Shown: positions 34,591 to 43,244 of the stretch, one piece after another
How the letters are laid out: each line of letters begins with the position of its first letter
Position numbering within the stretch: the stretch's first letter is position 1
NCBI GenBank assembly: GCA_032718475.1
Contig: JAUCBJ010007816.1
Span: 1 to 64,000, forward strand
Direction: 5' to 3'
Length of the DNA stretch: 64,000 nt
Source of the DNA: Nemertoderma westbladi
Lineage: Eukaryota; Xenacoelomorpha; Nemertodermatida; Nemertodermatidae
Program-made: the position numbers and the translations under genes
Notes under the pieces: model-generated
What the model was told of the DNA's origin: nothing
Seen by the model: only the letters and a program-made list of their open reading frames with translations
The model's database searches: none

Positions 34591-37500
34591 ATGAGTGTCT
34601 CAGACAAAGAGGCACTAGAGGACAGCTATGAGACGGCGGCTGGACCGCCGACTGACGATAGCGTAAATATTACTGTTGATGACAATGCCGACTATGACGA
34701 CGCAGCGAGCGACGCTGACGTAAGTGAACAGGAAGACGAGACAGTGACTAGTGAGGAAGAACAGCAGCCTCAGGTAATAGTATTAGGATCCCCTACCGCT
34801 ACTGATAGGAAGGACTGTACGGCAGCCCGGACAGAGGTGAGTGATAGGGAGAGTAGTGTAGCAGAAGCGAGAGCCCGGAGCCCGGTTTCCAGACCTGTGG
34901 GTATGGTAAGTGCCGTGGTCCCAACGGCTGTAAGGAGTACCCGTAGTTCCCGAAATAATCCTTCAAGTCCACCGAGTGTAAGTCAGGTAAGTGATAGAGA
35001 ACTTGATATCGCGATAAAGAAGAAACTTCGCGCGCATGCCGGACATATAACTCGGACGGCGGACAAGGTAAGAAAGATGTTAGCTGACTCAGCGAACATC
35101 GGGAGGGTAGAGTTAGTAGAGATTAGAAGAGGATATAACTCAGCGTTATTCAAGCAGACGGAGGAGCTTGCAGTCCTAGCGAAGAAGGCAGTAGAGTCTC
35201 AGTCGAGCGACGTGGCGACGAGGATTTACGACAGGGTTTTAGCAGCCTTGTTGGAGCACCGCGAGTTATCGGAGCGATTCCGACGAGTTAGGATGGAGAA
35301 CTGGCTGCTATGGGCATCACAAGCGCAGGCGACTCAGGTGAGTGACGCAGAGTTAAGAGACTTAGTGGAGCGGGAAGAGATCCAAGATAAGGAAGAGCGC
35401 CTTTATCAGATGGAAGTTACTAGCTGGCTGATGCAGAATGGAGTGGTGGTACCAGGTCAGGTGCTACCGACGACGGAGAACATTCAACAGAGGACGTTAA
35501 CTCCACCCGACGATGCATCCAGAGACAGCGGCGATTCCCAGGTTAGTCACGCGCGAGGGAAAGTTATATGTGCTAGATCCCTTGTTTCTCACAACTCGGC
35601 GGAGGAGAGAAGACGCCGACTAGACGAACAGCAGGCGGAAGTTTTGCGTGCATCGGAAGCACGGAAGGAAGCTGAGCGGGAACGGGAGCGCGCACGTAAG
35701 TTAGACGCAAAGTTGCGGGAGTTGGAAGACAAAGGTAAGCGTGAGCAAGCGGAACGCGAACGAAAAGAACGCGAACTCCAACTGAAACGCAAACAGAAAG
35801 AACGCGAACTCCAACTTGAACGCGAACGGGAAGCGAAGAAACGCGAACTCCAACTCGAACGCGATCAGGAAGCGAAGAAACGCGAACTCCAACTCGAACG
35901 CGAACAGAAAGAACGCGAACTCGAACTTGAACGCGAACGCAAGGAACGCGAACTCGAGATCGAGAAGGAGCGACAGATGTTGTATGAAGAAAAGGCGCGA
36001 CTGGAAGAAGAGAGCGTAGCGAGACGAGCGAGGGAAGAAGAAGAACGTAAACTGGCGCAGTTGGAAAGTGCGAGATTAAGTTTAGAGAGCGAAGAACGGA
36101 CTAGGAAGGCGAACGAAATCGCCGAGAAGGGGATGCGAATGATCGAAGAATGTGGGGCGAGTGTAGGGACAGAGTTGCGAGAACTGTTCGCACTGCAGAA
36201 GGCCGAACAGGAAGCGAGAACTCCGGCTATACGCGAGTCGACGACGACCAGAATTCCTATACCCGGTCCAGCTATTACGAGTACACGGATCGTTAAACCA
36301 TTCTCTACATATCGCACGCCAGTTGGTATTAGTGCTTCACCTATCGCCCAGGATCTACGTCATCGGAACGCCGCACCACTGTATACCGAACGTGACAACG
36401 GAGAATTTAGAGAAGAAACTCCGACGGGCCGAGTATTTGGCGAACCGAACCCGAGGGTTTGGAATACACGGACGGAGCGCCGACCCAGTTCGACGGAGAA
36501 CTTCCGGGTTAAACCGGAAGAGGGATCATATGAGAGACAGCGGATTACTCAGATAGAGCCGACTATACAACAGAACCCTAGCCAGGAATTTATTACGAGG
36601 GATGAGTTAAGTGCTAGTTTAGCGCAAGCTATATCGCCGCACATCCAACCTATAACGGACATGCTTAGCAACCTACGGTTAAAGGAAGCAGCCCAGGTAA
36701 GAAGTAACTCTAATCCCAGCAGGCCTGAGTTAGATAAAGTCCAGCCTAGTCAACGAGTACGTATATCGGAGGAAACTATACCACATAGACCTCAGGTAAG
36801 GACGCCTGTCCCGAATATCCATAATCCCAATTTCGAAAATTCGGCAGAGAAATTTATTGAGGATGCTTGGATCATGGCCTCGGCGCGCAAACCATCGCGA
36901 GCGCTAAGGACTGACACCGAGTCAAGCGATGAAGAGGAAGAAATGAGACGTCAGAAGTCCCGAAACTATAAGGAAAGAAGGACGGACGCGGAGCAGGTAA
37001 GTTGGAACCACCGGGAAAGGACCAGACTTAACAACCCTGCGGAACTAAACCATTTGTTAACCCGGAACAACGCAACCCTTAGGGACATAGGTAAGTTTGC
37101 TGCTAGGCAAGGACTGCCGACGCAACAACCCCAGAAGTTTATGGGCAACCACAAGCACTGGAGGACCTTTAAAACCTATGTCGACGAGCAGCTGACCAAC
37201 AGCACCTTTACTCCCAACGAGAAGTTCAACTATTTGCTTCAAATGCTCCATCGAGAACCTAGAGCCATTGCTGATAACTTCGTCGGCAACGAGAGAGCAT
37301 TTGAGTTAGCGATGAAGACACTTAGTGACATCTACGGGAATAAAACCAAGATGGCGCAGTCGATAGTAGAAGACTTGGGTAAGGGCGGAAGGATTACAAC
37401 TCCGTTAGAACTGTTGAACTTAGCGAACGCTATTTCGAACGCATTGGACATCTTGAGGACGGTGAATCTACCTCATCATGGTGATCACGCCGAGGTTTTG

Positions 37501-39153
37501 AAAAGCGTAATAAGACGTCTAAACATGCGTTACCGACAGAAATGGCGCAAATTAGAGAATAAGTTGGAGGGCCAAGGTAAAGTATTGACACTTCAACACA
37601 TTCATGACATGATAACCACAGATGCGGTAGCAGAGATGAAATCAAACTTCTCAGAGGAGAATATGAGGGAGTCTAAACCTGTTACCGGTAAGTCTATGGT
37701 AAGTTTTGACGACGACAGGACCACTGTGACATTTAACTCAGTAGACAGATATAATTCGAGTACCCCAGCCTTTAGATCAGACTCGCGAGTATGGTCAGGT
37801 GAGCGGTTAGATAGACCTAGGTTAAAGCAACAGGAGTTGCCGGATGGATTTGTAGGTTGCCAATACTGTTTACTAAAGGAGGTAAGATCTGACGACCATA
37901 AGTTAGATAGTTGCAGACGGTTCAAAGAATTAAATTCGGAACAGAGAAGAGTTCAAGTGCGGACGTTGGACACCTGTTGGGCATGTCTTGCGCCAGGCCA
38001 TGTACGGCGGCAGTGCCCGAACAGCAAGGACGGATGCATAGAATGCGGCAGACTACACCACAAGTTGCTACATGCGGATTTCCATACCCCAACGGACCGT
38101 TACTTACAGCGAAATCCTCACAGGAAGGGGAGCAAAGAACCCATATCGATAAGGAGGAATACGTACACTGGCATCCAGGACGATGGTTATCAACCAGGTT
38201 CGTCGGACGAGGATGGCGAGTCGAGCGCGAGAGAAGTGACCTGCCAAGGTTTCACTGCGGATAGTTCATCGACCAGCGCGCGGACGTATTTATCATCGGC
38301 CACGTCGGAAATATTTGGCGTGATTCCGGTGAAACTCACTGGAGATAAGGGATCTAAGCGAATATATGTGATGTTGGACACTGCGTCCACATTATCGTAT
38401 ATCGACAAGGAAGTGGCGAGAGCTGTTTCTAGCTTCCAGAACGCTGAGGAGATCCAAATAGAGTTGAAGTCTATGCACGGGGTAGGAGACCTCAAGGGAC
38501 ACAGAATTTCGGTAGAACTAGATTCCCTACTTCCGAGAGACCAACACACTCGACAAGAACGGAAAGCTTTGCCATTGGACGGATTTAAGTGTCTAGCTAT
38601 GAAGGGATTCGGCAGGCAGTTAGGTAAGGTGCCGCCGATGAGTCCCATAGCACAAGAGTATTTTGACAAGCTCAGGATACCCAGACATCAGGTAGGTTAT
38701 AGGAATGTTTCTATGTTAATTGGTGCAGAACAGCTGATCGCACACCAGATATGGGAAACGAGACCAGCTGAGCCGCATGTCAATGGACCACATGCCCATA
38801 GGACCATATTAGGTTGGTATACACGAGTACCCATGTCTTATGAGTTTACAGGTGGCGACAAGCCAATGAATAGATACGACGAATTACAGCCTATAACTCA
38901 ACCACCGTTAGTAGAACCACCAGACATAGACGAGTTTAGGAGAACCTGTATTGACCACTATAGTGACTTTAGTGAGTCGGACGAGGAGTTGATTCCCGAT
39001 AATGTTAGGTTGTCGGAACCACTTCATAACGACCGGACAGATAGTGAACCCGAGGACTACTGTTATCAGACCCGTGGGTCTGGTTCAGCGGCCCACGCTA
39101 CTTATCTGACTAACGTTTTGACTTATATCAAGTGGCTAAATATCGAGACCTAG
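34591..39153 (+). CDS. gag: BP1b gag-pro polyprotein, 3' end out of frame
   Basis: 1520 codons from ATG 34591. Domains in order: acidic start (1-75), Ser/Arg-rich part, long charged coiled coil of RERKERELQLE repeats (about 370-560), Gag core of DUF1759 type (about 835-930: FAARQGLPTQQPQKF, NEKFNYLLQML), zinc knuckles (about 1088-1165: CQYC, CWACLAPGHVRRQC, CIECGRLHH), retropepsin-like protease with MLDTAS at about 1260, and the GWYTR segment. In BP1a the frame runs straight on into RT. Here 17 bases are missing near 39127, so the frame ends at 39153 soon after the deletion. This is the best preserved gag in the window. Three copies of the BP1 palindrome lie inside it. Confidence 0.93.
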   Translation: MSVSDKEALEDSYETAAGPPTDDSVNITVDDNADYDDAASDADVSEQEDETVTSEEEQQPQVIVLGSPTATDRKDCTAARTEVSDRESSVAEARARSPVSRPVGMVSAVVPTAVRSTRSSRNNPSSPPSVSQVSDRELDIAIKKKLRAHAGHITRTADKVRKMLADSANIGRVELVEIRRGYNSALFKQTEELAVLAKKAVESQSSDVATRIYDRVLAALLEHRELSERFRRVRMENWLLWASQAQATQVSDAELRDLVEREEIQDKEERLYQMEVTSWLMQNGVVVPGQVLPTTENIQQRTLTPPDDASRDSGDSQVSHARGKVICARSLVSHNSAEERRRRLDEQQAEVLRASEARKEAERERERARKLDAKLRELEDKGKREQAERERKERELQLKRKQKERELQLEREREAKKRELQLERDQEAKKRELQLEREQKERELELERERKERELEIEKERQMLYEEKARLEEESVARRAREEEERKLAQLESARLSLESEERTRKANEIAEKGMRMIEECGASVGTELRELFALQKAEQEARTPAIRESTTTRIPIPGPAITSTRIVKPFSTYRTPVGISASPIAQDLRHRNAAPLYTERDNGEFREETPTGRVFGEPNPRVWNTRTERRPSSTENFRVKPEEGSYERQRITQIEPTIQQNPSQEFITRDELSASLAQAISPHIQPITDMLSNLRLKEAAQVRSNSNPSRPELDKVQPSQRVRISEETIPHRPQVRTPVPNIHNPNFENSAEKFIEDAWIMASARKPSRALRTDTESSDEEEEMRRQKSRNYKERRTDAEQVSWNHRERTRLNNPAELNHLLTRNNATLRDIGKFAARQGLPTQQPQKFMGNHKHWRTFKTYVDEQLTNSTFTPNEKFNYLLQMLHREPRAIADNFVGNERAFELAMKTLSDIYGNKTKMAQSIVEDLGKGGRITTPLELLNLANAISNALDILRTVNLPHHGDHAEVLKSVIRRLNMRYRQKWRKLENKLEGQGKVLTLQHIHDMITTDAVAEMKSNFSEENMRESKPVTGKSMVSFDDDRTTVTFNSVDRYNSSTPAFRSDSRVWSGERLDRPRLKQQELPDGFVGCQYCLLKEVRSDDHKLDSCRRFKELNSEQRRVQVRTLDTCWACLAPGHVRRQCPNSKDGCIECGRLHHKLLHADFHTPTDRYLQRNPHRKGSKEPISIRRNTYTGIQDDGYQPGSSDEDGESSAREVTCQGFTADSSSTSARTYLSSATSEIFGVIPVKLTGDKGSKRIYVMLDTASTLSYIDKEVARAVSSFQNAEEIQIELKSMHGVGDLKGHRISVELDSLLPRDQHTRQERKALPLDGFKCLAMKGFGRQLGKVPPMSPIAQEYFDKLRIPRHQVGYRNVSMLIGAEQLIAHQIWETRPAEPHVNGPHAHRTILGWYTRVPMSYEFTGGDKPMNRYDELQPITQPPLVEPPDIDEFRRTCIDHYSDFSESDEELIPDNVRLSEPLHNDRTDSEPEDYCYQTRGSGSAAHATYLTNVLTYIKWLNIET

Positions 39154-41453
39154 ACATTTTCCAATACAGTGAGGAGGAATTGCAGAAGGAATTGATACGC
39201 CAGGACCTCGAGACAGGAGCCAGAACCGTCGAATGGCTGGATAGGGACGCAATGGAACCCGGTGGATATGACCTAGCCATGTCTACTGATGAAAAACGGT
39301 CGTTGGAGATGATGGAAGACACCATACGTCTGCTACCGACTGGACATTTTGAAGTTGGAATGTTGTGGCGTCGACAACCTCCTAAGTTGGAGAACAACTA
39401 CAACTTAGCCTTGAAAAGATTAAACGGAGTAAGGGCTCGGTTGTTGAAGAATCCGGACATTAGGGAGAAGTATTGCGCCCAGATCAACAACTATTTCGCC
39501 AAGGGATTTGCTGGGAAGGTAGAGGACCCTGACTTAGTAACAGACCAGACTTATTACCTTCCACACCACTATGTGACTCACCCTGACAAGCCAGACAAAG
39601 TCCGAGTAGTCAACGACTGCGCAGCAGTCTATAGAGGTATTTCCCTGAATTCAGAGTTGATGGATGGTCCCAACCTGAATAACTATTTGATTGGAATACT
39701 GTTGCGTTTTAGACAGCGGCGATTCGCATTTACTTGTGACATCGAGGCGATGTTCCACCAGGTAAGAGCCTGTAAGGCAGACCAAGATAGCCTTCGCTTT
39801 CTCTGGTACGAGAATGAAGACTTATCCGGCCCAGTGGTTACATACCAAATGTACGTTAGGATATTTGGCGCCCGCGATAGTCCAAATGGCACGCTGTTTG
39901 TTCTAAAGAAAACGGCAACAGCCCAGATTGGTAAGTATCCAGTAGAAGTAATCGAGTCCATCTTGAGAAACTTCTATATGGACGACGGATTGGTGTCCAA
40001 GGACACGGCGGAACAAGCCATAGAAGTGGCTCACGACCTGCAAGAGTGCTTGGCTACAGGGGGTTTTCCTCTGACCAAGTTCACTACGAACTCGGAGGCC
40101 CTATTAGAGTCGTTCCCGGTGAAAGATCGCGGGAGCGGAGACATTGAATTGGGGTTAGAACCAATTCCCATGGCGCGAGTACTGGGACTCGCTTGGAACC
40201 CGAACTCAGATAAGTTCCAGGTAAGAGTTAGATTTGAGCCCAGTAGCCCAGACAAAGTTTTGACTAAGAGGATTTGCTTATCGACATTGAGTAGACTATT
40301 TGACCCGATGAACTTTATCAGTCCGGTTATATTACAGGCACGAGCGTGCATGAGGAAAATTTGGTTGTCCGACGTAGAGTGGGACGAACCAATATCTCCT
40401 ATACATGCAAAGCAGTGGAGAGAGTGGGAAGCCGAGTTGCATCTATTGAAAAATATAGATGTACCCCGTTCCTACTTTCCGAATCAGTTGGTATTTCCAA
40501 CTGATTTAGAGCTGCATCTGTTCAGTGACGCAAGTGACACCGGCTTTGGTATGGTAGCCTACCTTCGCCGAGAGGTAAGTCAGGACAAATTTGAGACGGC
40601 CTTTGTGACTTCTAGATCAAAGACAATGCCGGTCAAATACATGACTGTCCCTCGTGCAGAGTTACAGGCGGCTGTAGTTTCAGTCGAGGTAAGTAAGCAA
40701 ATAACTGAGGAATTAGACACGACATTGACCTTATTTTATTGGACGGACGCATCCTTGGTGTTAGTATACATTGCGGCCGACAATATTGCACTAAAGACAT
40801 TTGTGGCCAATAGACGCGCTCAGATCGTTGATTTTTCGACGAAGGAACAATGGAGACATTGTCCGGGAGTGTTGAACCCGGCCGACATAACTTCGAGAGG
40901 TGCAATGCCGGCGGAATTCTGTCAGGAAGAGTCGCAGGAGTTTTGGTTGCATGGACCTGATTTTCTAACGAGGACACAGGAACATTGGCCAGAGCGACTA
41001 AAGATAGTGACCAATCCGATGCCTGAAGATGCAGAAGTCAAAGTGGAGAAAGTCTCTAAGTCGAAGTCTAAAGCCAAACTTAAGTCATTGGAGCGGCTTG
41101 AAGAGTCATTGGAGCGGCCTGAAGAGTCATTGGAGCGGCTTGAAGAGTCATTGGAGCGGCCCGGAGACCTGTCAGACCAACAGACTTACGTGACTACTAG
41201 GTCAGGAAGGGTAAGTTACGACATAAAACCACCCTTACAGACTAGACGACAGTCACAATTGGTAAGTGACGGACAGAAAATGACCGACACAATGGATCCT
41301 TTGGTTTCCAAACCTGCGGGTTTGGATTCGAAACTTCCATCAATTAGCGGACAACCGTCGCTGGCATTAGAGTCATGCAGTATTTATGACAAATTACTAA
41401 ATTCGTCTGCCTCTTGGCTGACAATTTGTAAAAGAACTGCGTGGTTAAGCTGA
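39132..41453 (+). CDS. pol: BP1b pol part 1: reverse transcriptase and RNase H
   Basis: 773 codons. The first codon is GTG and is not a true start; the frame continues from gag in BP1a and is detached here by the 17-base deletion. Pre-RT region with TYYLPHHYV (about residue 140), RT motifs TCDIEAMFHQV (about 205) and FYMDDGL (about 280), RNase H FSDASDTGFG (about 463) and WTDASLVL (about 536), then the PADITSRG segment. Residues about 652-678 are a seven-residue repeat LERxEES, four units. The frame is stopped by TGA at 41451-41453, where BP1a has CGA, then stays open in the same frame into the integrase. Confidence 0.93.
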   Translation: MAKYRDLDIFQYSEEELQKELIRQDLETGARTVEWLDRDAMEPGGYDLAMSTDEKRSLEMMEDTIRLLPTGHFEVGMLWRRQPPKLENNYNLALKRLNGVRARLLKNPDIREKYCAQINNYFAKGFAGKVEDPDLVTDQTYYLPHHYVTHPDKPDKVRVVNDCAAVYRGISLNSELMDGPNLNNYLIGILLRFRQRRFAFTCDIEAMFHQVRACKADQDSLRFLWYENEDLSGPVVTYQMYVRIFGARDSPNGTLFVLKKTATAQIGKYPVEVIESILRNFYMDDGLVSKDTAEQAIEVAHDLQECLATGGFPLTKFTTNSEALLESFPVKDRGSGDIELGLEPIPMARVLGLAWNPNSDKFQVRVRFEPSSPDKVLTKRICLSTLSRLFDPMNFISPVILQARACMRKIWLSDVEWDEPISPIHAKQWREWEAELHLLKNIDVPRSYFPNQLVFPTDLELHLFSDASDTGFGMVAYLRREVSQDKFETAFVTSRSKTMPVKYMTVPRAELQAAVVSVEVSKQITEELDTTLTLFYWTDASLVLVYIAADNIALKTFVANRRAQIVDFSTKEQWRHCPGVLNPADITSRGAMPAEFCQEESQEFWLHGPDFLTRTQEHWPERLKIVTNPMPEDAEVKVEKVSKSKSKAKLKSLERLEESLERPEESLERLEESLERPGDLSDQQTYVTTRSGRVSYDIKPPLQTRRQSQLVSDGQKMTDTMDPLVSKPAGLDSKLPSISGQPSLALESCSIYDKLLNSSASWLTICKRTAWLS
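41086..41165 (+). repeat. In-frame repeat between RNase H and integrase of BP1b
   Basis: Units of 27 and 21 bases of TTGGAGCGGCTTGAAGAGTCA type, read as LERLEES/LERPEES. BP1a has a slightly different version at about 1045-1110, and BP2 has an unrelated PDxxPD repeat at the same place in its pol. Confidence 0.8.
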
Positions 41454-41489
41454 TACGTTTCGTACCTTTGTTTAAAACATTCGAAACAT

Positions 41490-42641
41490 TTGAGAGAACC
41501 ATTGAGCACCAATAGTGAGCGAATTCGGAAATTGAAACAACCTCTGACAGAGGATGAGATTGATCAAGCGGAATTAAGGCATTTGAAACATTATCAAATG
41601 TGTGCCTTCCCTAAAGAATTCCATCTATTATCGGCTCAACGACCAGTTCTCTATAAACCCCTGAGAAAATGGAGTCCATTAATCCATAAGGGTTTGATTT
41701 GTCATAGATCGAGGATCCAGACTGTCGACATAAACTCACAGTTTCGATTCCCAGTGATAATCCCTAGTTACCCGATAGAATTGCAAAGAGCGATTCTATG
41801 GGATATACACAAGAGGTTGCATCACGCGGGAAAGTTACACTGTTTGTCGGCAGCGAGACAGCGATTCATCCTATTGCAGCCAAGCAGGGCAGTAGGCACT
41901 ATGTACGACGCCTGTCTGGTTTGCAAGAGAGTGAACGCCAGAGTATTGGAACAGGAGATGGCTGAACTCCCGGAAGCGAGAGTGCAGGCATATGACCCAC
42001 CCTTTACGAACACAGGGGTGGATTGTTTTGGTCCGATTGAAGCAAAGAATGGACGGCTGACCCACAAGCGATGGGGTCTGCTACTGACATGTATGGCTAG
42101 TAGAGCCATACACATTGAGCGTGTGGCAGACATGTCGACCAAATCTCTGCTCCTGGCCTTGAAGAGATTTATGGCCAGGAGAGGACTAGTAAAGGCGTTC
42201 TACTCCGATAAGGGTACAAACTTTGTCGGAGGGAATAGCGAGTTGAACGCGGCTCATAAAGCGGCACAGAATAAGGAAATTTCTGCAGCACTTTTGCCGC
42301 AACGAGTAGAATGGAGATTCAATACTCCTGAAAGTCCTTGGAGAGGAGGAAGTTGGGAGCGTTTAGTTCGCTCTGTAAAACAGGCCATTGCCAAAACATT
42401 GCCTGTGAACAAACAACTTACCGACGACGAACTGGTCACAGCTTTCATTGAAATCGAGCATACCCTAAACTCGAGGCCGATAGCTATGTTGCCAGACGGT
42501 GTTGCATTAACGCCGAATCATTTGCTAATGCAGAGTCCAGCATTTCTTGTGCCGGCATCAGAACCCATTAGTGCCGACCTATATAGTCGTAAAACCTATA
42601 TAGACGGACGCCGTCAACGGAGTCGACTGGAGGTAGATTAG
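41490..42641 (+). CDS. pol: BP1b pol part 2: integrase
   Basis: Same frame as part 1; 383 codons counted from a TTG, which is not a real start since the frame is open from 41454. Zinc-binding region: HHAGKLHC then CLVCKR (about residues 105-145). Catalytic core: Asp in GVDCFGP (about 175), Asp in YSDKGTNF (about 240), Glu in GGSWERLVRS (about 285). It stops at 42641 soon after LTPNHLLMQSP, without the GDxVLL C-terminal module found in BP2, so the integrase seems truncated by a stop or frameshift. Confidence 0.92.
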   Translation: MREPLSTNSERIRKLKQPLTEDEIDQAELRHLKHYQMCAFPKEFHLLSAQRPVLYKPLRKWSPLIHKGLICHRSRIQTVDINSQFRFPVIIPSYPIELQRAILWDIHKRLHHAGKLHCLSAARQRFILLQPSRAVGTMYDACLVCKRVNARVLEQEMAELPEARVQAYDPPFTNTGVDCFGPIEAKNGRLTHKRWGLLLTCMASRAIHIERVADMSTKSLLLALKRFMARRGLVKAFYSDKGTNFVGGNSELNAAHKAAQNKEISAALLPQRVEWRFNTPESPWRGGSWERLVRSVKQAIAKTLPVNKQLTDDELVTAFIEIEHTLNSRPIAMLPDGVALTPNHLLMQSPAFLVPASEPISADLYSRKTYIDGRRQRSRLEVD

Positions 42642-43244
42642 TGTATCTGGGAAGGGGACAAAAGAGAGGAGCGAGCCCAAAGAACCCAGGAGCGGGTCAA
42701 TAATACATTATGGCACAGGGCGACAGACTCTAGATATATACATCATCGTCGCTCTGATGTATATTGTAGCATTTGAAAATTTTCGACTAGACTCGTATAT
42801 ACTAGTTGAGTTATTTGAATTTATATTATGAAAGAGGCGAAGGAAGTGATTGGGGAGACAAACCTGCGGGTTTGGCTTACTCCTTTCACTTGCCCTAGCA
42901 AAATTTTTATATTTGATTTTGTATGTAGTAATCATTATGTAGTAAGAATGAACGAGAAACAATATTTTGTAAATTTAATTTGTATGTAATAATCGTTAAA
43001 CAATGAGAGAAACAATATTTTGTAAATTTAATTTGTATGTAATAATCGTTAAACAATGAGAGAGATAATATTTTGTAAATTTAATTTGTATGTAATTCAT
43101 TATGCAATATCTATGGCAATATTTGTAAATAGTAGAATTATTATGTTATTTAGATTGGTTGGAAGAAATTTATTTGTTTTGTATACATCACCTTATACTC
43201 TTCTACAATTGGAGGGAAACATTATATGATTTCCCTTGGAGCGG
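42642..43244 (+). other. BP1b 3' untranslated part with 53-bp repeats
   Basis: No gene. The unit TGTAAATTTAATTTGTATGTAATAATCGTTAAACAATGAGAGA... repeats at 42968, 43021 and 43074, a period of 53. One copy of the BP1 palindrome is at 42858. The segment ends with TTGGAGCGG against the 3' LTR. Confidence 0.8.
43236..43244 (+). promoter_or_regulatory. Purine-rich plus-strand primer site of BP1b
   Basis: TTGGAGCGG directly precedes the 3' LTR, as ATGGAGCGG does in BP2. Confidence 0.6.

Larger units (their letters stand above)
34889..42875 (+). repeat. Five dispersed 18-nt palindromes in BP1b
   Basis: Pattern CCARACCYGYGGGTYTGG: 34889-34906, 36445-36462, 39067-39083, 41308-41325 and 42858-42875. 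The copy at 41308, CCAAACCTGCGGGTTTGG, has seven-base perfect arms. Four lie in coding sequence in different codon phases and one in the 3' untranslated part. It resembles the scattered quasi-palindrome of BP2 in size and behaviour but not in sequence. A related shape appears at about 33967-33990 in the leader. Confidence 0.75.

Noticed and set aside
39132-39153. Programmed frameshift between gag and pol of BP1b
   Set aside because: BP1a has a continuous frame here; BP1b simply lost 17 bases.
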